Source: Pseudofrankia sp. DC12 (GTDB lineage: Bacteria; Actinomycetota; Actinomycetes; Frankiales; Frankiaceae). Taken from it: 64,000 nucleotides of DNA. Where the stretch lies: positions 1,570,378 through 1,634,377 of the forward strand of contig NZ_KQ031391.1 in assembly GCF_000966285.1 (NCBI RefSeq). Direction: 5' to 3'. Under the pieces are notes generated by a model, which did not search any database, was not told the DNA's origin, and saw only the letters and a list, made by a program, of their open reading frames with translations. Positions 19,245-27,619 of this stretch are shown here, one piece after another (position 1 is the first letter of the stretch; each line of letters begins with the position of its first letter). The position numbers were made by a program, and so were the translations under genes.

Positions 19245-20036
19245 ATGATCACCACGGTGGTGGACGGCGGGATCGCCGAGATCGTCGTCGACTACCCGCC
19301 GGTGAACGCGCTCCCGGTAGCCGGCTGGTTCGCGCTCGCGGACGAGCTGCTGGCCGCCGGCGCCGACCCGGCCGTCCGGGTCGTCGTCCTGCGCGCCGAG
19401 GGGCGCGGGTTCAACGCGGGCGTCGACATCAAGGAGATCCAGCGCGACGAGGGCCATCGGGCGCTCATCGGCGCGAACCGCGGCTGCTTCGCCGCCTTCG
19501 CCGCGGTCTACGACTGCGCGGTGCCGGTGGTCGCCGCGGTGCATGGCTTCTGCCTGGGCGGCGGGATCGGGCTGGTCGGCAACGCCGACGTGATCGTCGC
19601 CAGCGAGGACGCCACCTTCGGCCTGCCCGAGGTCGACCGGGGCGCGCTCGGCGCGGCGACGCACCTGTCGCGGCTGGTCCCGCAGCTGAAGGCCAGGGCG
19701 ATGATGTACACCTCGGCCACCGCGACCGCCGCCGAGTTGCACGCGTTCGGCTCGGTCCACACCGTGGTCCCCCGAGCCCGGCTGCGGGACGCCGCCCGGG
19801 CCGTCGCCGCTGAGATCGCCGCGAAGGACCCGCGGGTGATCAGGATGGCCAAGGAGGCGTTCAACGGGATCGACCCGTGGGACGTCAAGCGCAGCTACCG
19901 CTACGAGCAGGGGTTCACCTTCGAGCTCAACCTGGCCGGCATCGCCGACGAGGTCCGTTCCGGCTTCGGCGCCACCCCGAAGGCCGGCCCGGCCTCGAAC
20001 GGGACCAGTCAGAAGGCCGACCAGGGCGACGGCTGA
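19245..20036 (+). CDS. echA20: EchA20-like steroid-ring hydrolase (enoyl-CoA hydratase family)
   Basis: The ATG at 19245 follows CCTGGAGG. The 263-residue crotonase-fold protein has the opening VDYPPVNALPVAGWFALADE, RAEGRGFNAGVDIKEIQRDE, HGFCLGGGIGLVGNADVIVA and FGLPEVDRGALGAATHLSRL, nearly identical in pattern to M. tuberculosis EchA20 (Rv3550). That enzyme opens the last steroid ring of the HIP-derived CoA thioester. The C-terminal YEQGFTFELNLAGIADEVR is also specific to this group. First gene of a tightly packed operon behind a KstR2 box; its stop overlaps the next start by one base. Confidence 0.88.
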   Translation: MITTVVDGGIAEIVVDYPPVNALPVAGWFALADELLAAGADPAVRVVVLRAEGRGFNAGVDIKEIQRDEGHRALIGANRGCFAAFAAVYDCAVPVVAAVHGFCLGGGIGLVGNADVIVASEDATFGLPEVDRGALGAATHLSRLVPQLKARAMMYTSATATAAELHAFGSVHTVVPRARLRDAARAVAAEIAAKDPRVIRMAKEAFNGIDPWDVKRSYRYEQGFTFELNLAGIADEVRSGFGATPKAGPASNGTSQKADQGDG

Positions 20037-21223
20037 TGGACCTGACCTGGTCGGACGAGGACGAGGCGTTCCGCGCCGAGGCGCGGGCGTGGCTGACGGC
20101 GAACGTGCCGGCGACGCCGCTGCCGTCCGGGGACACCCGAGCGGGATTCGCCGCCCATCTCGACTGGGAGCGACAGCTCTTCGAGGCTCGCTGGGCCGTC
20201 GTCTCCTGGCCGCGGCGCTACGGCGGCCGGGACGCGAGCCTCTGGCAGTGGCTGGTCTTCGAAGAGGAGTACGCCCGGGCCGGTGCCCCACAGCGGGTCA
20301 CCCAGAACGGGATCTTCCTGCTCGCCCCGACCGTCTTCGAGTTCGGCACCCCCGAGCAGCAGGACCGGATCCTCCCCCGGATGGCCGCCGGCCTGGACAC
20401 CTGGGCGCAGGGCTGGTCGGAGCCCGGCGCGGGCAGCGACCTCGCCGGCCTGCGCTCCACCGGCGTCTGGGATGCAGAACAGGGCGGCTGGCGCCTGTCC
20501 GGCCAGAAGACCTGGACGACGCGGGGCGCGTTCTGCACCCACATCTTCGGCCTGTTCCGCACTGGTACGACCACTGAGCCGGCTTCGGACGCGGAAGCCG
20601 GGTCACGTCCGGGCCGGCCCGCCGGCAGGCATCAGGGGCTGACCTACTTCCTGGTGCCGCTGGACGCACCGGGGGTGACGGTTCGCGGCTTCGAACGCCT
20701 CGACGGCGACGAGGGCTTTGCTGAGATCTTCTTCGACGACGTCTTCGTTCCCGCCGAGAACGTCCTCGGTGGAGTGGACAAAGGCTGGCAGGTCGCGATG
20801 GCGACCACCGGCTCGGAGCGCGGCCTCACCTTGCGCCCACCGGGCCGGTTCCTGGCGACGGCGAACAGGCTCGTCGAGCTGGCCCGGGCCGCTCCCGATG
20901 GGCTGCCCGCGGCGGCGCGCGACCGCGTGGTGCAGGCGCACATCGACGCGCAGGCCTACCAGCTCTTCACGCTGCACCAGGTCAGCGGCCTGCTCAACGG
21001 CCGCCAGCCGGGGCCGGCGTCGAGCCTGAACAAGCTCTTCTGGTCGGAGCTGGACGTCCGCATCCACGAGACCGCCCTGGACCTGCTGGGCACCGGCGCC
21101 GAGCTCGACGGCCCGTGGAGCAAGGGCTTCCTCTTCTCGCTGTCGGGCCCGATCTACGCCGGCACGAACGAGATCCAGCGCAACGTCGTCGCCGAACGTC
21201 TCCTCGGCCTGCCCAGAGCCTGA
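20036..21223 (+). CDS. Acyl-CoA dehydrogenase, IpdE1/FadE30-like
   Basis: 395 residues. It begins MDLTWSDEDEAFRAEARAWL and carries the FAD/substrate motifs WAQGWSEPGAGSDLAGLRST and GQKTWTT, then the ACAD C-terminus SLSGPIYAGTNEIQRNVVAE. In mycobacteria IpdE1 and IpdE2 form a mixed complex that dehydrogenates a steroid C/D-ring intermediate. This gene has the complete, catalytic-looking subunit form. A ~20-residue polar insertion (20570-20640) interrupts the central beta domain. It precedes a shorter ACAD gene with a 26-bp gap, as expected for the pair. Confidence 0.8.
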   Translation: MDLTWSDEDEAFRAEARAWLTANVPATPLPSGDTRAGFAAHLDWERQLFEARWAVVSWPRRYGGRDASLWQWLVFEEEYARAGAPQRVTQNGIFLLAPTVFEFGTPEQQDRILPRMAAGLDTWAQGWSEPGAGSDLAGLRSTGVWDAEQGGWRLSGQKTWTTRGAFCTHIFGLFRTGTTTEPASDAEAGSRPGRPAGRHQGLTYFLVPLDAPGVTVRGFERLDGDEGFAEIFFDDVFVPAENVLGGVDKGWQVAMATTGSERGLTLRPPGRFLATANRLVELARAAPDGLPAAARDRVVQAHIDAQAYQLFTLHQVSGLLNGRQPGPASSLNKLFWSELDVRIHETALDLLGTGAELDGPWSKGFLFSLSGPIYAGTNEIQRNVVAERLLGLPRA

Positions 21224-21249
21224 CCCGGGGACCGCGAGAGGGAGACGGC

Positions 21250-22398
21250 ATGGATTTTGAACTCGACCCTGACGCGGCCGCCCTCGTCGAGGCGGTCATG
21301 CCGGTACTCGACGCCGAGGCGACCACGGCCCTCATCCGCGCCGCCTGGCCGACCGGCACCGGAGCGGCTGGCCTGGAGCAGGTACGCAAGGTCTGGGCGA
21401 CCCTCGCCGACGTCGGTCTCGCCGGTGCGCTGGTCCCGGAGAGTGCGGGTGGGCTGGGCCTGACCATCTCGGACGTCGTCCCGTTGCTGGAGCGCGTGGG
21501 ACAGGCCGGCCTACCGGTGCCGGCCGTCGAGACGGTCACGTTCGCGGCGCCGCTGCTGGCCGCCGCCGGCCATCCGGCGCTGCCCGACGTCGTCGCCGGC
21601 CGCGCGCTCGTCGCGGTCGCCACCCGGACCCCGGCCGGCCAGATCGTCGTGCCACACGGTCAGCATGCCGACCTGGTCATCGTCCCGGTACCCGCGTGGC
21701 CCGGCCGGCCGGCGACGGACGCGTTCGACGCCCTGGCGACGGGCGCCGCCCTGCTGCGGATCCACGCCGCCGGCGAGCTGGAACTCGCCCCGGTCGGGAC
21801 CGTCGACGGTGCCCGTGGGCTGGCCCGCCTGACCTCGTTCCCGGCGGCGGGGGCCGTCCTGACCAACGACCCGGACGCCGCCCGCCTGGCCTGGTGGCGG
21901 GCGGCGGTCGGCACGTCGGCAGTCCTCGTCGGCCTGGCCGCCCGCCTGCTCGCGATCACCGTCGACCACGTCAGGACCCGCCGTCAGTTCGGGGTCCCGG
22001 TCGGCAGCTTCCAGGCGGTCAAGCACGCGTGCGCGTCGGCGCACCTCGCGACCGAGTTCGCCCGCCCCGCGGTCCTCGCCGCCGGGTGGCGGCTGGCCTA
22101 CTCCCCCGACGACGATCCGGCCGCCGCGAGGGACGCGGCGAGCGTCGCGAAGGTGCTGGCGGCGGACGCGGCCCGGCTCGCGGCCCGGGTGGCGATCCAG
22201 TGCCACGGCGCGATCGCCTACACCACCGAATACGACCTGCACCTGTTCGCCAAGCGGGCCTGGGCGCTCATTCCCGCCTTCGGCGACCCGCAGTACCACC
22301 GCGCCCGGCTCGCCGAGCGCCTGGGCCTGCGGCCAGCGCCATCGGATTCCGTTTCGGCGCGCCTGATACCGCCTCCCGGAAAGGAGACGTCGCGATGA
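21250..22398 (+). CDS. Acyl-CoA dehydrogenase, IpdE2/FadE33-like partner subunit
   Basis: From ATG 21250 (MDFELDPDAAALVEAVMPVL) the product has 382 residues. It has a divergent N-terminal half with VGLAGALVPESAGGLGLTIS and a conserved end: DHVRTRRQFGVPVGSFQAVK, then IQCHGAIAYTTEYDLHLFAK. The glycine-rich FAD loop typical of the main subunit is poorly conserved, as in the beta subunits of mycobacterial alpha2beta2 dehydrogenases. It should pair with the 20036 gene. Its stop overlaps the next start (ATGA). Confidence 0.78.
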   Translation: MDFELDPDAAALVEAVMPVLDAEATTALIRAAWPTGTGAAGLEQVRKVWATLADVGLAGALVPESAGGLGLTISDVVPLLERVGQAGLPVPAVETVTFAAPLLAAAGHPALPDVVAGRALVAVATRTPAGQIVVPHGQHADLVIVPVPAWPGRPATDAFDALATGAALLRIHAAGELELAPVGTVDGARGLARLTSFPAAGAVLTNDPDAARLAWWRAAVGTSAVLVGLAARLLAITVDHVRTRRQFGVPVGSFQAVKHACASAHLATEFARPAVLAAGWRLAYSPDDDPAAARDAASVAKVLAADAARLAARVAIQCHGAIAYTTEYDLHLFAKRAWALIPAFGDPQYHRARLAERLGLRPAPSDSVSARLIPPPGKETSR

Positions 22399-23294
22399 CC
22401 GAGCAGATCGCCCAGCCGGCGCCGACGGCCGATGACGCCGAGCCCGCGGTGGTGCTGTACGAGGTGACCGGGCCGGTCGCGCGAGTCACGATGAACCGGC
22501 CCGAGTTCCGCAACGCCCAGAACTCGAAGATGACCTACGCCCTCGACGACGCGTTCTACCGCGCCGCCGCCGACCCCGAGGTGAAGGTCATCGTGCTGGC
22601 CGGCGCGGGCCGGCACTTCAGCGCCGGCCACGACATCGGAACCCCGGGGCGGGACGTCGACCAGTCGTTCGACCGGCGCGCGGGACTGTGGTGGGACCAC
22701 GTCGGCGCGTCTGGCGCGGAGAACAGGTTTGCCCGCGAGCAGGAGGTGTACCTGGGGATGTGCCGGCGGTGGCGGGAGCTGCCGAAGCCGATGATCGCCC
22801 AGGTCCACGGTGCCTGCATCGCCGGCGGCCTGATGCTCGCCTGGGTCTGCGACCTGATCATCGCTTCGGTCGACGCGTTCTTCGCCGACCCGGTCGTGCG
22901 GATGGGCATCCCGGGGGTCGAGTACTTCGCGCACCCGTGGGTGATGGGCCCGCGGGCGGCGAAGGAGTTCCTCTTCCTGGGCGAACGCGTCGCCGCCGGC
23001 CGCGCGCTGGAGCTGGGCATGGTCAACCGGGTGGTCCCCCGGGACAACCTGGCCGCCGAGGTGACCTCGGTCGCCGAACGGATCGCGACGATGCCCCGCC
23101 TCGGCCTCGCCCTCACCAAGAAGGCGGTGAACCAGGCCGAGGACCTGATGGGCCTGCAGGCCGGGATGGACTCGGTCTTCGGCCTGCACCACCTCGCCCA
23201 CGCCCACAACGCCGAGGTCGGCGCGGACTCCCTGGCCGGCCAGGACGCCCGCTCCATGCGCGACGCCCGCCGCGCGGCCGAGTCCACCGGCTGA
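22395..23294 (+). CDS. Enoyl-CoA hydratase/isomerase family protein
   Basis: 299 residues, translationally coupled to the dehydrogenase. The N-terminal ~18 residues are a polar leader; the crotonase fold starts at VVLYEVTGPVARVTMNRPEF. The CoA oxyanion motifs are GAGRHFSAGHDIGTPGRDVD and VHGACIAGGLMLAWVCDLII. An unusually long middle segment with several Trp and Arg residues (WWDHVGASGAENRFAREQEV) sets it apart from housekeeping hydratases and from EchA20. It probably hydrates or cleaves an intermediate of the same steroid pathway, but no specific step can be assigned. Confidence 0.8.
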   Translation: MTEQIAQPAPTADDAEPAVVLYEVTGPVARVTMNRPEFRNAQNSKMTYALDDAFYRAAADPEVKVIVLAGAGRHFSAGHDIGTPGRDVDQSFDRRAGLWWDHVGASGAENRFAREQEVYLGMCRRWRELPKPMIAQVHGACIAGGLMLAWVCDLIIASVDAFFADPVVRMGIPGVEYFAHPWVMGPRAAKEFLFLGERVAAGRALELGMVNRVVPRDNLAAEVTSVAERIATMPRLGLALTKKAVNQAEDLMGLQAGMDSVFGLHHLAHAHNAEVGADSLAGQDARSMRDARRAAESTG

Positions 23295-23312
23295 CCAGTC
23301 CTACTCCGCGGT

Positions 23313-23640
23313 TCAGAGGCCGGGGAAGTCGCTCTTGCGGATCTTGCAGTGGACGCCCTTGACGTCGTCGACGACCTGGCTGACCGCGAAGTCGGCGGCG
23401 GCGGACAGGTAGGCGACGCGGCCGCGCGGCCCATCCCGACCCGGGTGGCCAGGAAGCTGGTCGCGGCGCGGGTCGCCCAGCGCATGGCCTCGTCGAGGTC
23501 ACGGTCCATCCCGACCGGAATCCAGTACGTGTCGGTCTCGCCGAACGGTTCGCGCAACGCCCCGACCAGCCGGTCGGCGTCGGCCCCTGGAGCACGTCGA
23601 GCACGACCGTCGCCGTCAGCGGCGCCCAACCGGCCAACCG
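23313..23640 (-). pseudogene. Acetamidase/formamidase C-terminal remnant
   Basis: Three minus-strand frames, read in order, give GWAPLTATVVLDVLQG, then GALREPFGETDTYWIPVGMD and EAMRWATRAATSFLATRVGM, then AYLSAAADFAVSQVVDDVKG ending CKIRKSDFPGL. This is the C-terminal third of the FmdA/acetamidase family (amide to acid plus ammonia). The frame changes near 23425 and 23590 and the missing N-terminus show it is dead. Confidence 0.75.
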
Positions 23641-23735
23641 CCGCGAGGACGAGACGACGTCGGCCGCACACCCGACAGGCTCGGCGCGCCCGTTGCGGAC
23701 GCGCCGAGCCTGCTGCTTACGGCGTAGGCGCCTGG

Positions 23736-24665
23736 TCAGCCGGTGACCTGCGCCGGGGCACCGCCGATCGGACTCGTGCCGGCCGGGCCGGCACCACCCG
23801 CCGGGCCGACACCACCCGCCGGGCCGACACCACCGGCCGGGCCACCCACCCCGCCGACACCGACGCCAGCCACGCCGACACCACCGACACCCGTTCCGCC
23901 TGGGCCGAATCCAGCGCCATTGATCGGCACCGGGAACGGCACCGGCACCGGCACGACGGCAACGCCGCGGCCCACGCCGCCCGCACCGGCCAGGTTGTGC
24001 CCGGGCGCCAGCGGCGCCGCCGACGAGCCCGGGGCGGGACCGGCCGGCGTCACCGCGCCGGGCGCGACCGCGCCGGGCGCCGCGTCGGACACGAAGCCAG
24101 GCGTGGCGGCCGGGGAGGCGTCGGGGGCCTGGTCGGAGACGAAGCCGGGGGTGGCGCTGGGTGTGCCGACCGGAGTGGCGGCTGCCTGCGCCGCCTTGTC
24201 GTCGGGAACGGTGAGGCTGGCCGGCTCCGAGGTGATCGTGCCTCCGTCGGAGGGCAGCTCGCCGCTGGCGGTCGCCAGGTCGGTGATGAAGCCCTGGTCG
24301 AAGTCGGCCTGGGTGGTCGTGTAGGTCGCGGTGCAGGTCTGCGACGCTCCGGGGTCGAGCACGGAGTTCGGGCAGCTGATGGCCGACAGGTCGCTCCGCG
24401 AGTCCTGGATGCCGACGTTATAGAGCGTGGCGGTCCCGCCGTTGCCGATGACGTAGCTGTACGTGAGCGTCTGCCCCGGGCCGGTGAACCGGCCAGGACT
24501 CGACGACGACGTCAGGCTGAGCGTGGACGACTGGGCCGCGCTGGCGGTCTGCGGGCCGAGCGCGACCGCGGCGGCCGTGCCGAGCGCGAGCGCGGCCGGC
24601 GCGGCGACCCGCGCACAAATGATCATTGACCGGGTTCTGGACCCGGCTCTCCCGGCGATGCGCAC
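23736..24665 (-). CDS. Secreted protein with DUF11-like domain and Gly/Pro-rich repeat tail
   Basis: The signal peptide is AAPAALALGTAAAVALGPQT ending ASA; either ATG 24665 or ATG 24626 could be the start. Residues ~50-150 are a beta-sandwich repeat (FTGPGQTLTYSYVIGNGGTA, DPGASQTCTATYTTTQADFD) of the DUF11/DUF7507 type found in adhesive surface proteins. The C-terminal half consists of GFVSDQAPDAS/GFVSDAAPGA repeats and GGVGVAG/GPAGGVGP repeats. No membrane anchor is seen, so it is probably released or wall-bound. Confidence 0.7.
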   Translation of the reverse strand: MRIAGRAGSRTRSMIICARVAAPAALALGTAAAVALGPQTASAAQSSTLSLTSSSSPGRFTGPGQTLTYSYVIGNGGTATLYNVGIQDSRSDLSAISCPNSVLDPGASQTCTATYTTTQADFDQGFITDLATASGELPSDGGTITSEPASLTVPDDKAAQAAATPVGTPSATPGFVSDQAPDASPAATPGFVSDAAPGAVAPGAVTPAGPAPGSSAAPLAPGHNLAGAGGVGRGVAVVPVPVPFPVPINGAGFGPGGTGVGGVGVAGVGVGGVGGPAGGVGPAGGVGPAGGAGPAGTSPIGGAPAQVTG

Positions 24666-24837
24666 ATAAGCTCCTCGAGCATTCCCCGCCCCCGTTACCC
24701 CGAGGGAGCCATCGTCGGGTCGCGCGGCGGGATGCGGTTAACACTGCCGAGCACCACCATAGTCACTTAGCGTAATCAGATGACTACATTGCACTACTCG
24801 GCGTGTCGAAGGCCGGGTGCCCGGCCCGCCCGAGCCG

Positions 24838-25641
24838 TCAGAGAACCGGGCTGCCCACGACCGAGATGGGCGTACCGGCCGGGACCTGGCGCAGCCGGGC
24901 CAGGTCGGCCAGGTGCAGCCGGACGCAGCCGTGCGAGACCGCCGCGCCGATGGTGCCGATCTGCGCGTCGGCACCGAGCGGTCCGTGGATGCCGACGATG
25001 GCGTCCCCGGAGTTGGCCCAGTCCGTGATCTTCGTCGAGTGCGCGGAGGTGACGAGGATGAAGTCGCCATACCCGGGCCCGGGCGGGGGCGCGAACAGCG
25101 CGAGGAAGAAGTCGCCCGTCGGCGTCGGGTCATCCGGGGTGCCGACGCCGGCCGGCGCGTCCAGCGCCAGCTTGCCGTTCTGGTAAAGCTGCAGATGACG
25201 GGTGCGGACCGAGACGACGATCCGGTAGGCGCTGCTCACGAGGCGCACGTCGGCCGTGCGGATCCACGCGGTCGAGAAGTTCGGGCGCTGCGCCAGCCGG
25301 ACCCGCAGCCAGCCTGGCCGCAGGTCGATGACCGGCAGTGCCGTCGGTGCCCCGAGCCACGATCCGGGCACCACGCCTGCGGCCTTCTTCGGGTCCGGAG
25401 CGGCGTACCGCGGGACGTCGTGGGAAAGCTGCGCGATCAGGGTGACCCCCGGTGGCAGCCGGAGATTCGCCAGTCCGGTGGCAGCCGGCGGGCTCGGCGG
25501 GCTCGAGGCGGACGGCCCTCCCACAGCACCCACGACCATGACGACCGCCGTGACCAGGCCCGCGACCGCCGCGGCCGCGCCGACGACGCGCCCCCACCGC
25601 CGCGCCAGCCACCGGCCCAGGGCCAAGGCCACCCCACCCAC
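24838..25641 (-). CDS. L,D-transpeptidase (YkuD family)
   Basis: A GTG at 25641 follows AGAAGGAGAAGG. The 267-residue protein has a signal anchor (VVGAAAAVAGLVTAVVMVVG), a linker, and a C-terminal YkuD domain with VSVRTRHLQLYQNGKLALDA, AIVGIHGPLGADAQIG and the catalytic IGAAVSHGCVRLHLADLARL (SHGCVRL with the active Cys). Such enzymes make 3-3 peptidoglycan cross-links or anchor proteins outside the membrane. The residues needed for catalysis are present. Confidence 0.92.
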   Translation of the reverse strand: MGGVALALGRWLARRWGRVVGAAAAVAGLVTAVVMVVGAVGGPSASSPPSPPAATGLANLRLPPGVTLIAQLSHDVPRYAAPDPKKAAGVVPGSWLGAPTALPVIDLRPGWLRVRLAQRPNFSTAWIRTADVRLVSSAYRIVVSVRTRHLQLYQNGKLALDAPAGVGTPDDPTPTGDFFLALFAPPPGPGYGDFILVTSAHSTKITDWANSGDAIVGIHGPLGADAQIGTIGAAVSHGCVRLHLADLARLRQVPAGTPISVVGSPVL

Positions 25642-25705
25642 GACCTTCTCCTTCTCCTACAAGCCGCGCCTCAGCGCGACGCGGGGCGGCCAGCCGGCGC
25701 GGCCG

Positions 25706-26161
25706 TCAGCTGAGCTGGACGTCGCGCAGCACGCAGCGCAGGGCGTCCCTGCTCCGCCCGGCGGCGCCGGCTACGGAGAACGGAGCCGTCGCGCCCGGCT
25801 CGACGGCGGGCACCTTGACGACCCGGGTGTCGACGATGGTGCTGCCCTTGTCGGTCACGAAGTCGACGACGACCGAGTACGACCGCTTGTTCTTGGCCGA
25901 GTTGCGCACGGTGCCCGCGAGGGACCAGCCACCGTCCTTGTCCGGGCCGCAGGTGCCGGCCCTGGCATCGGAGCCGGCGCCCTTCGCGGGGTCGTAGGTC
26001 GGCACGGAGACCGGCACCGACGGGCCCGCTGCCGCCGCCGGCCGCGCCGACCCTTCCCCGGAACAGGCAGCCAGACCGCCGGCCAGCGCGATCGCCAGGC
26101 CGGCGGAGGCCGCGGCCCGCGCCGGGCGCCGCCGCGTCGCCGGTCTCGGTCCCATCACCAT
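25706..26161 (-). CDS. Putative lipoprotein
   Basis: Starting from ATG 26161 (with GAAGGAG upstream) the 151-residue product has a basic start and a hydrophobic stretch ending in the lipobox LAAC at residues 30-33. The mature part reads GTVRNSAKNKRSYSVVVDFV and VVKVPAVEPGATAPFSVAGA, the pattern of FxLYD-type beta-sandwich lipoproteins, with a likely disulfide (TCGPD and LRCVLRD). Same strand as and 64 bp upstream of the L,D-transpeptidase, so co-transcription is possible. Function unknown. Confidence 0.75.
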   Translation of the reverse strand: MVMGPRPATRRRPARAAASAGLAIALAGGLAACSGEGSARPAAAAGPSVPVSVPTYDPAKGAGSDARAGTCGPDKDGGWSLAGTVRNSAKNKRSYSVVVDFVTDKGSTIVDTRVVKVPAVEPGATAPFSVAGAAGRSRDALRCVLRDVQLS

Positions 26162-26432
26162 GTCGCGACTCCTTCAGGCCCGCGTCCGCCAGCCGATAGC
26201 GCAAGTCTCACCTAGTCATCACCTGAACACTATTAGCGACACCCAAGGCCCCATCGCGACGTGGCCGGCGAGCCAGGTGGCCCGGCTGGCGAGGGACGGT
26301 GACCTGGCAGACGTCCCTGCCCGGGGCTAGAACGAGTAGTCAAGGGACGCGCGGCCGCCGCGCCGATGGCGAGAACCGATGGCGAGAACCCGGTGCGGCC
26401 ACAGCACCGGCAGCGCGGAGGGAGAGACGCCG

Positions 26433-26960
26433 GTGACCACTGACCCGACGCGGACAGCCGCCGCTACGGCGGGGCCCGGCGACTCCGAGATCAGCCAGCC
26501 CCGCTGGACCCATATCGCGCTGCCGTCCGGCGACCTGGACGCCTCGATCGCGTTCTACACGTCGATGACCCCGCTGGTCGTCGTCGCGACCCGAGAGGAC
26601 CCCGACGGCCGCAACGCCTGGCTGTCCAACCCAGGCCAGTGGGAGACGCCGTTCGTCCTGGTCCTGACCGCCTTCAACGCGGCGAAGGGCACCCAGCAGG
26701 GCATCATGCGGCCCTTCGCGCACATCGGCATCGAGGTCCCGCAGCGGGCGGACGTCGATGCGATCGCCGCGAAGGCCCGGGCGAACGGCAGCCTGTGGTG
26801 GGAGCCCCGGGACATGCCGGACCCGGTCGGCTATATCTGCGCGGTGCACGACCCGGACGGCAACGTCGTCGAGTTCAGCCACAACCAGAAGGTGTTCGCG
26901 ACCGTCCGGGAGCTCTGGGGGCCGGACCGCCGAGGACCGGGGCCGACATCTGGACCGTAG
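26433..26960 (+). CDS. VOC (glyoxalase/dioxygenase) family protein
   Basis: The GTG at 26433 is preceded by GGAGGGAG. The 175-residue protein has one VOC module: RWTHIALPSGDLDASIAFYT with the first metal His, MRPFAHIGIEVPQRADVDAI, and VGYICAVHDPDGNVVEFSHN with the terminal Glu ligand. It may be a lyase, isomerase or resistance protein; the sequence does not decide. Confidence 0.82.
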   Translation: MTTDPTRTAAATAGPGDSEISQPRWTHIALPSGDLDASIAFYTSMTPLVVVATREDPDGRNAWLSNPGQWETPFVLVLTAFNAAKGTQQGIMRPFAHIGIEVPQRADVDAIAAKARANGSLWWEPRDMPDPVGYICAVHDPDGNVVEFSHNQKVFATVRELWGPDRRGPGPTSGP

Positions 26961-27019
26961 CTCGGCGGCCCGCCCCGGCAGGCGCGGCGCGTTCCGCGGA
27001 ACGCGCCGCCCCCAAAGGA

Positions 27020-27394
27020 TCAGTCCTCGCCGGAGAAGCGCTCCCACGCGGCCTGTTTCGTCACACCGAGGGCCTCGCCGATGCGGGTCCAGCTGACACC
27101 TCGTCGGCGCAGCGCCTCCACCTGGTGGTGGACGGCGGCGTCGACCTGAGCGACCGCGGCCTGAATCCGGGCCAGGCTGGCTAGCAGCTCTTCGTCGGAC
27201 TGCTCGTCCCACGAGCCGAGCTCAGGTGCCGGAAGCGGAATGATCTGGTTGCAGAGATCGACGCAGACGTTGCAGATGTAGACGCCCGGGCCGGCGACCA
27301 GCTTGGCGACCGCGTTCTGATCCTTGCCACAGAACGAGCAGCGCACGGCCGACGGCTGGCTGCTTGTCGCGGTCGATGAACCGGAGCCCGCCAT
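27020..27394 (-). CDS. ClpX-type C4 zinc-finger protein with C-terminal HTH
   Basis: 124 residues. Residues ~17-50 are a ClpX zinc-binding domain: [20 protein letters not shown] and [13 protein letters not shown], with four metal Cys. There is no ATPase domain. The C-terminal part, [20 protein letters not shown] followed by [20 protein letters not shown], is a sigma-4-like helix-turn-helix. It is thus a free-standing zinc-finger/HTH regulator of the kind seen in actinomycetes. Two palindromic sites lie immediately upstream, the nearer ending 3 bp before the ATG, suggesting autoregulation. In ClpX this zinc domain is for dimerisation and adaptor binding. Confidence 0.85.
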   Translation of the reverse strand: MAGSGSSTATSSQPSAVRCSFCGKDQNAVAKLVAGPGVYICNVCVDLCNQIIPLPAPELGSWDEQSDEELLASLARIQAAVAQVDAAVHHQVEALRRRGVSWTRIGEALGVTKQAAWERFSGED

Positions 27395-27396
27395 GC

Positions 27397-27415
27397 CGTC
27401 AAGGTAACCCTGACG
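27397..27415. promoter_or_regulatory. Palindromic operator 1 of the ClpX-ZF/HTH gene
   Basis: CGTCAAGGTAACCCTGACG: arms CGTCA-A-GG and CC-C-TGACG around TAA, one mismatch. It covers the likely -10 region (minus-strand TTACCT at 27407-27402) and ends two bases before the ATG, implying a leaderless transcript. Confidence 0.7.
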
Positions 27416-27423
27416 CGCATGCT

Positions 27424-27442
27424 CGTCAAGGAAGCCCTGACG
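27424..27442. promoter_or_regulatory. Palindromic operator 2 of the ClpX-ZF/HTH gene
   Basis: CGTCAAGGAAGCCCTGACG, same consensus as operator 1, offset by 27 bp. It overlaps the likely -35 (minus-strand TTGACG at 27429-27424), 16 bp from the -10. Binding at both sites would block the promoter. Confidence 0.7.
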
Positions 27443-27619
27443 AGATCCCGGCGGGACGCGCGATCGAGGGCGACACAGGGGCGATCCACCTCAGGTGCCG
27501 CGCGGGGCCGGCCGCGTCCCGCGGAACGCGAAGATCGCCAAGACCACGTCGAGTCGCGGCCGGCGGGACGGGCGCGCGGCAACGACGCAATGGCCGAGGT
27601 CCCAGGCGAGCAGCCGGCG

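Noticed and set aside
22395-23294. Assignment of the enoyl-CoA hydratase as EchA19
   Set aside because: The central region and length do not resemble EchA19 of the cholesterol side-chain pathway, so only a family-level call is given.
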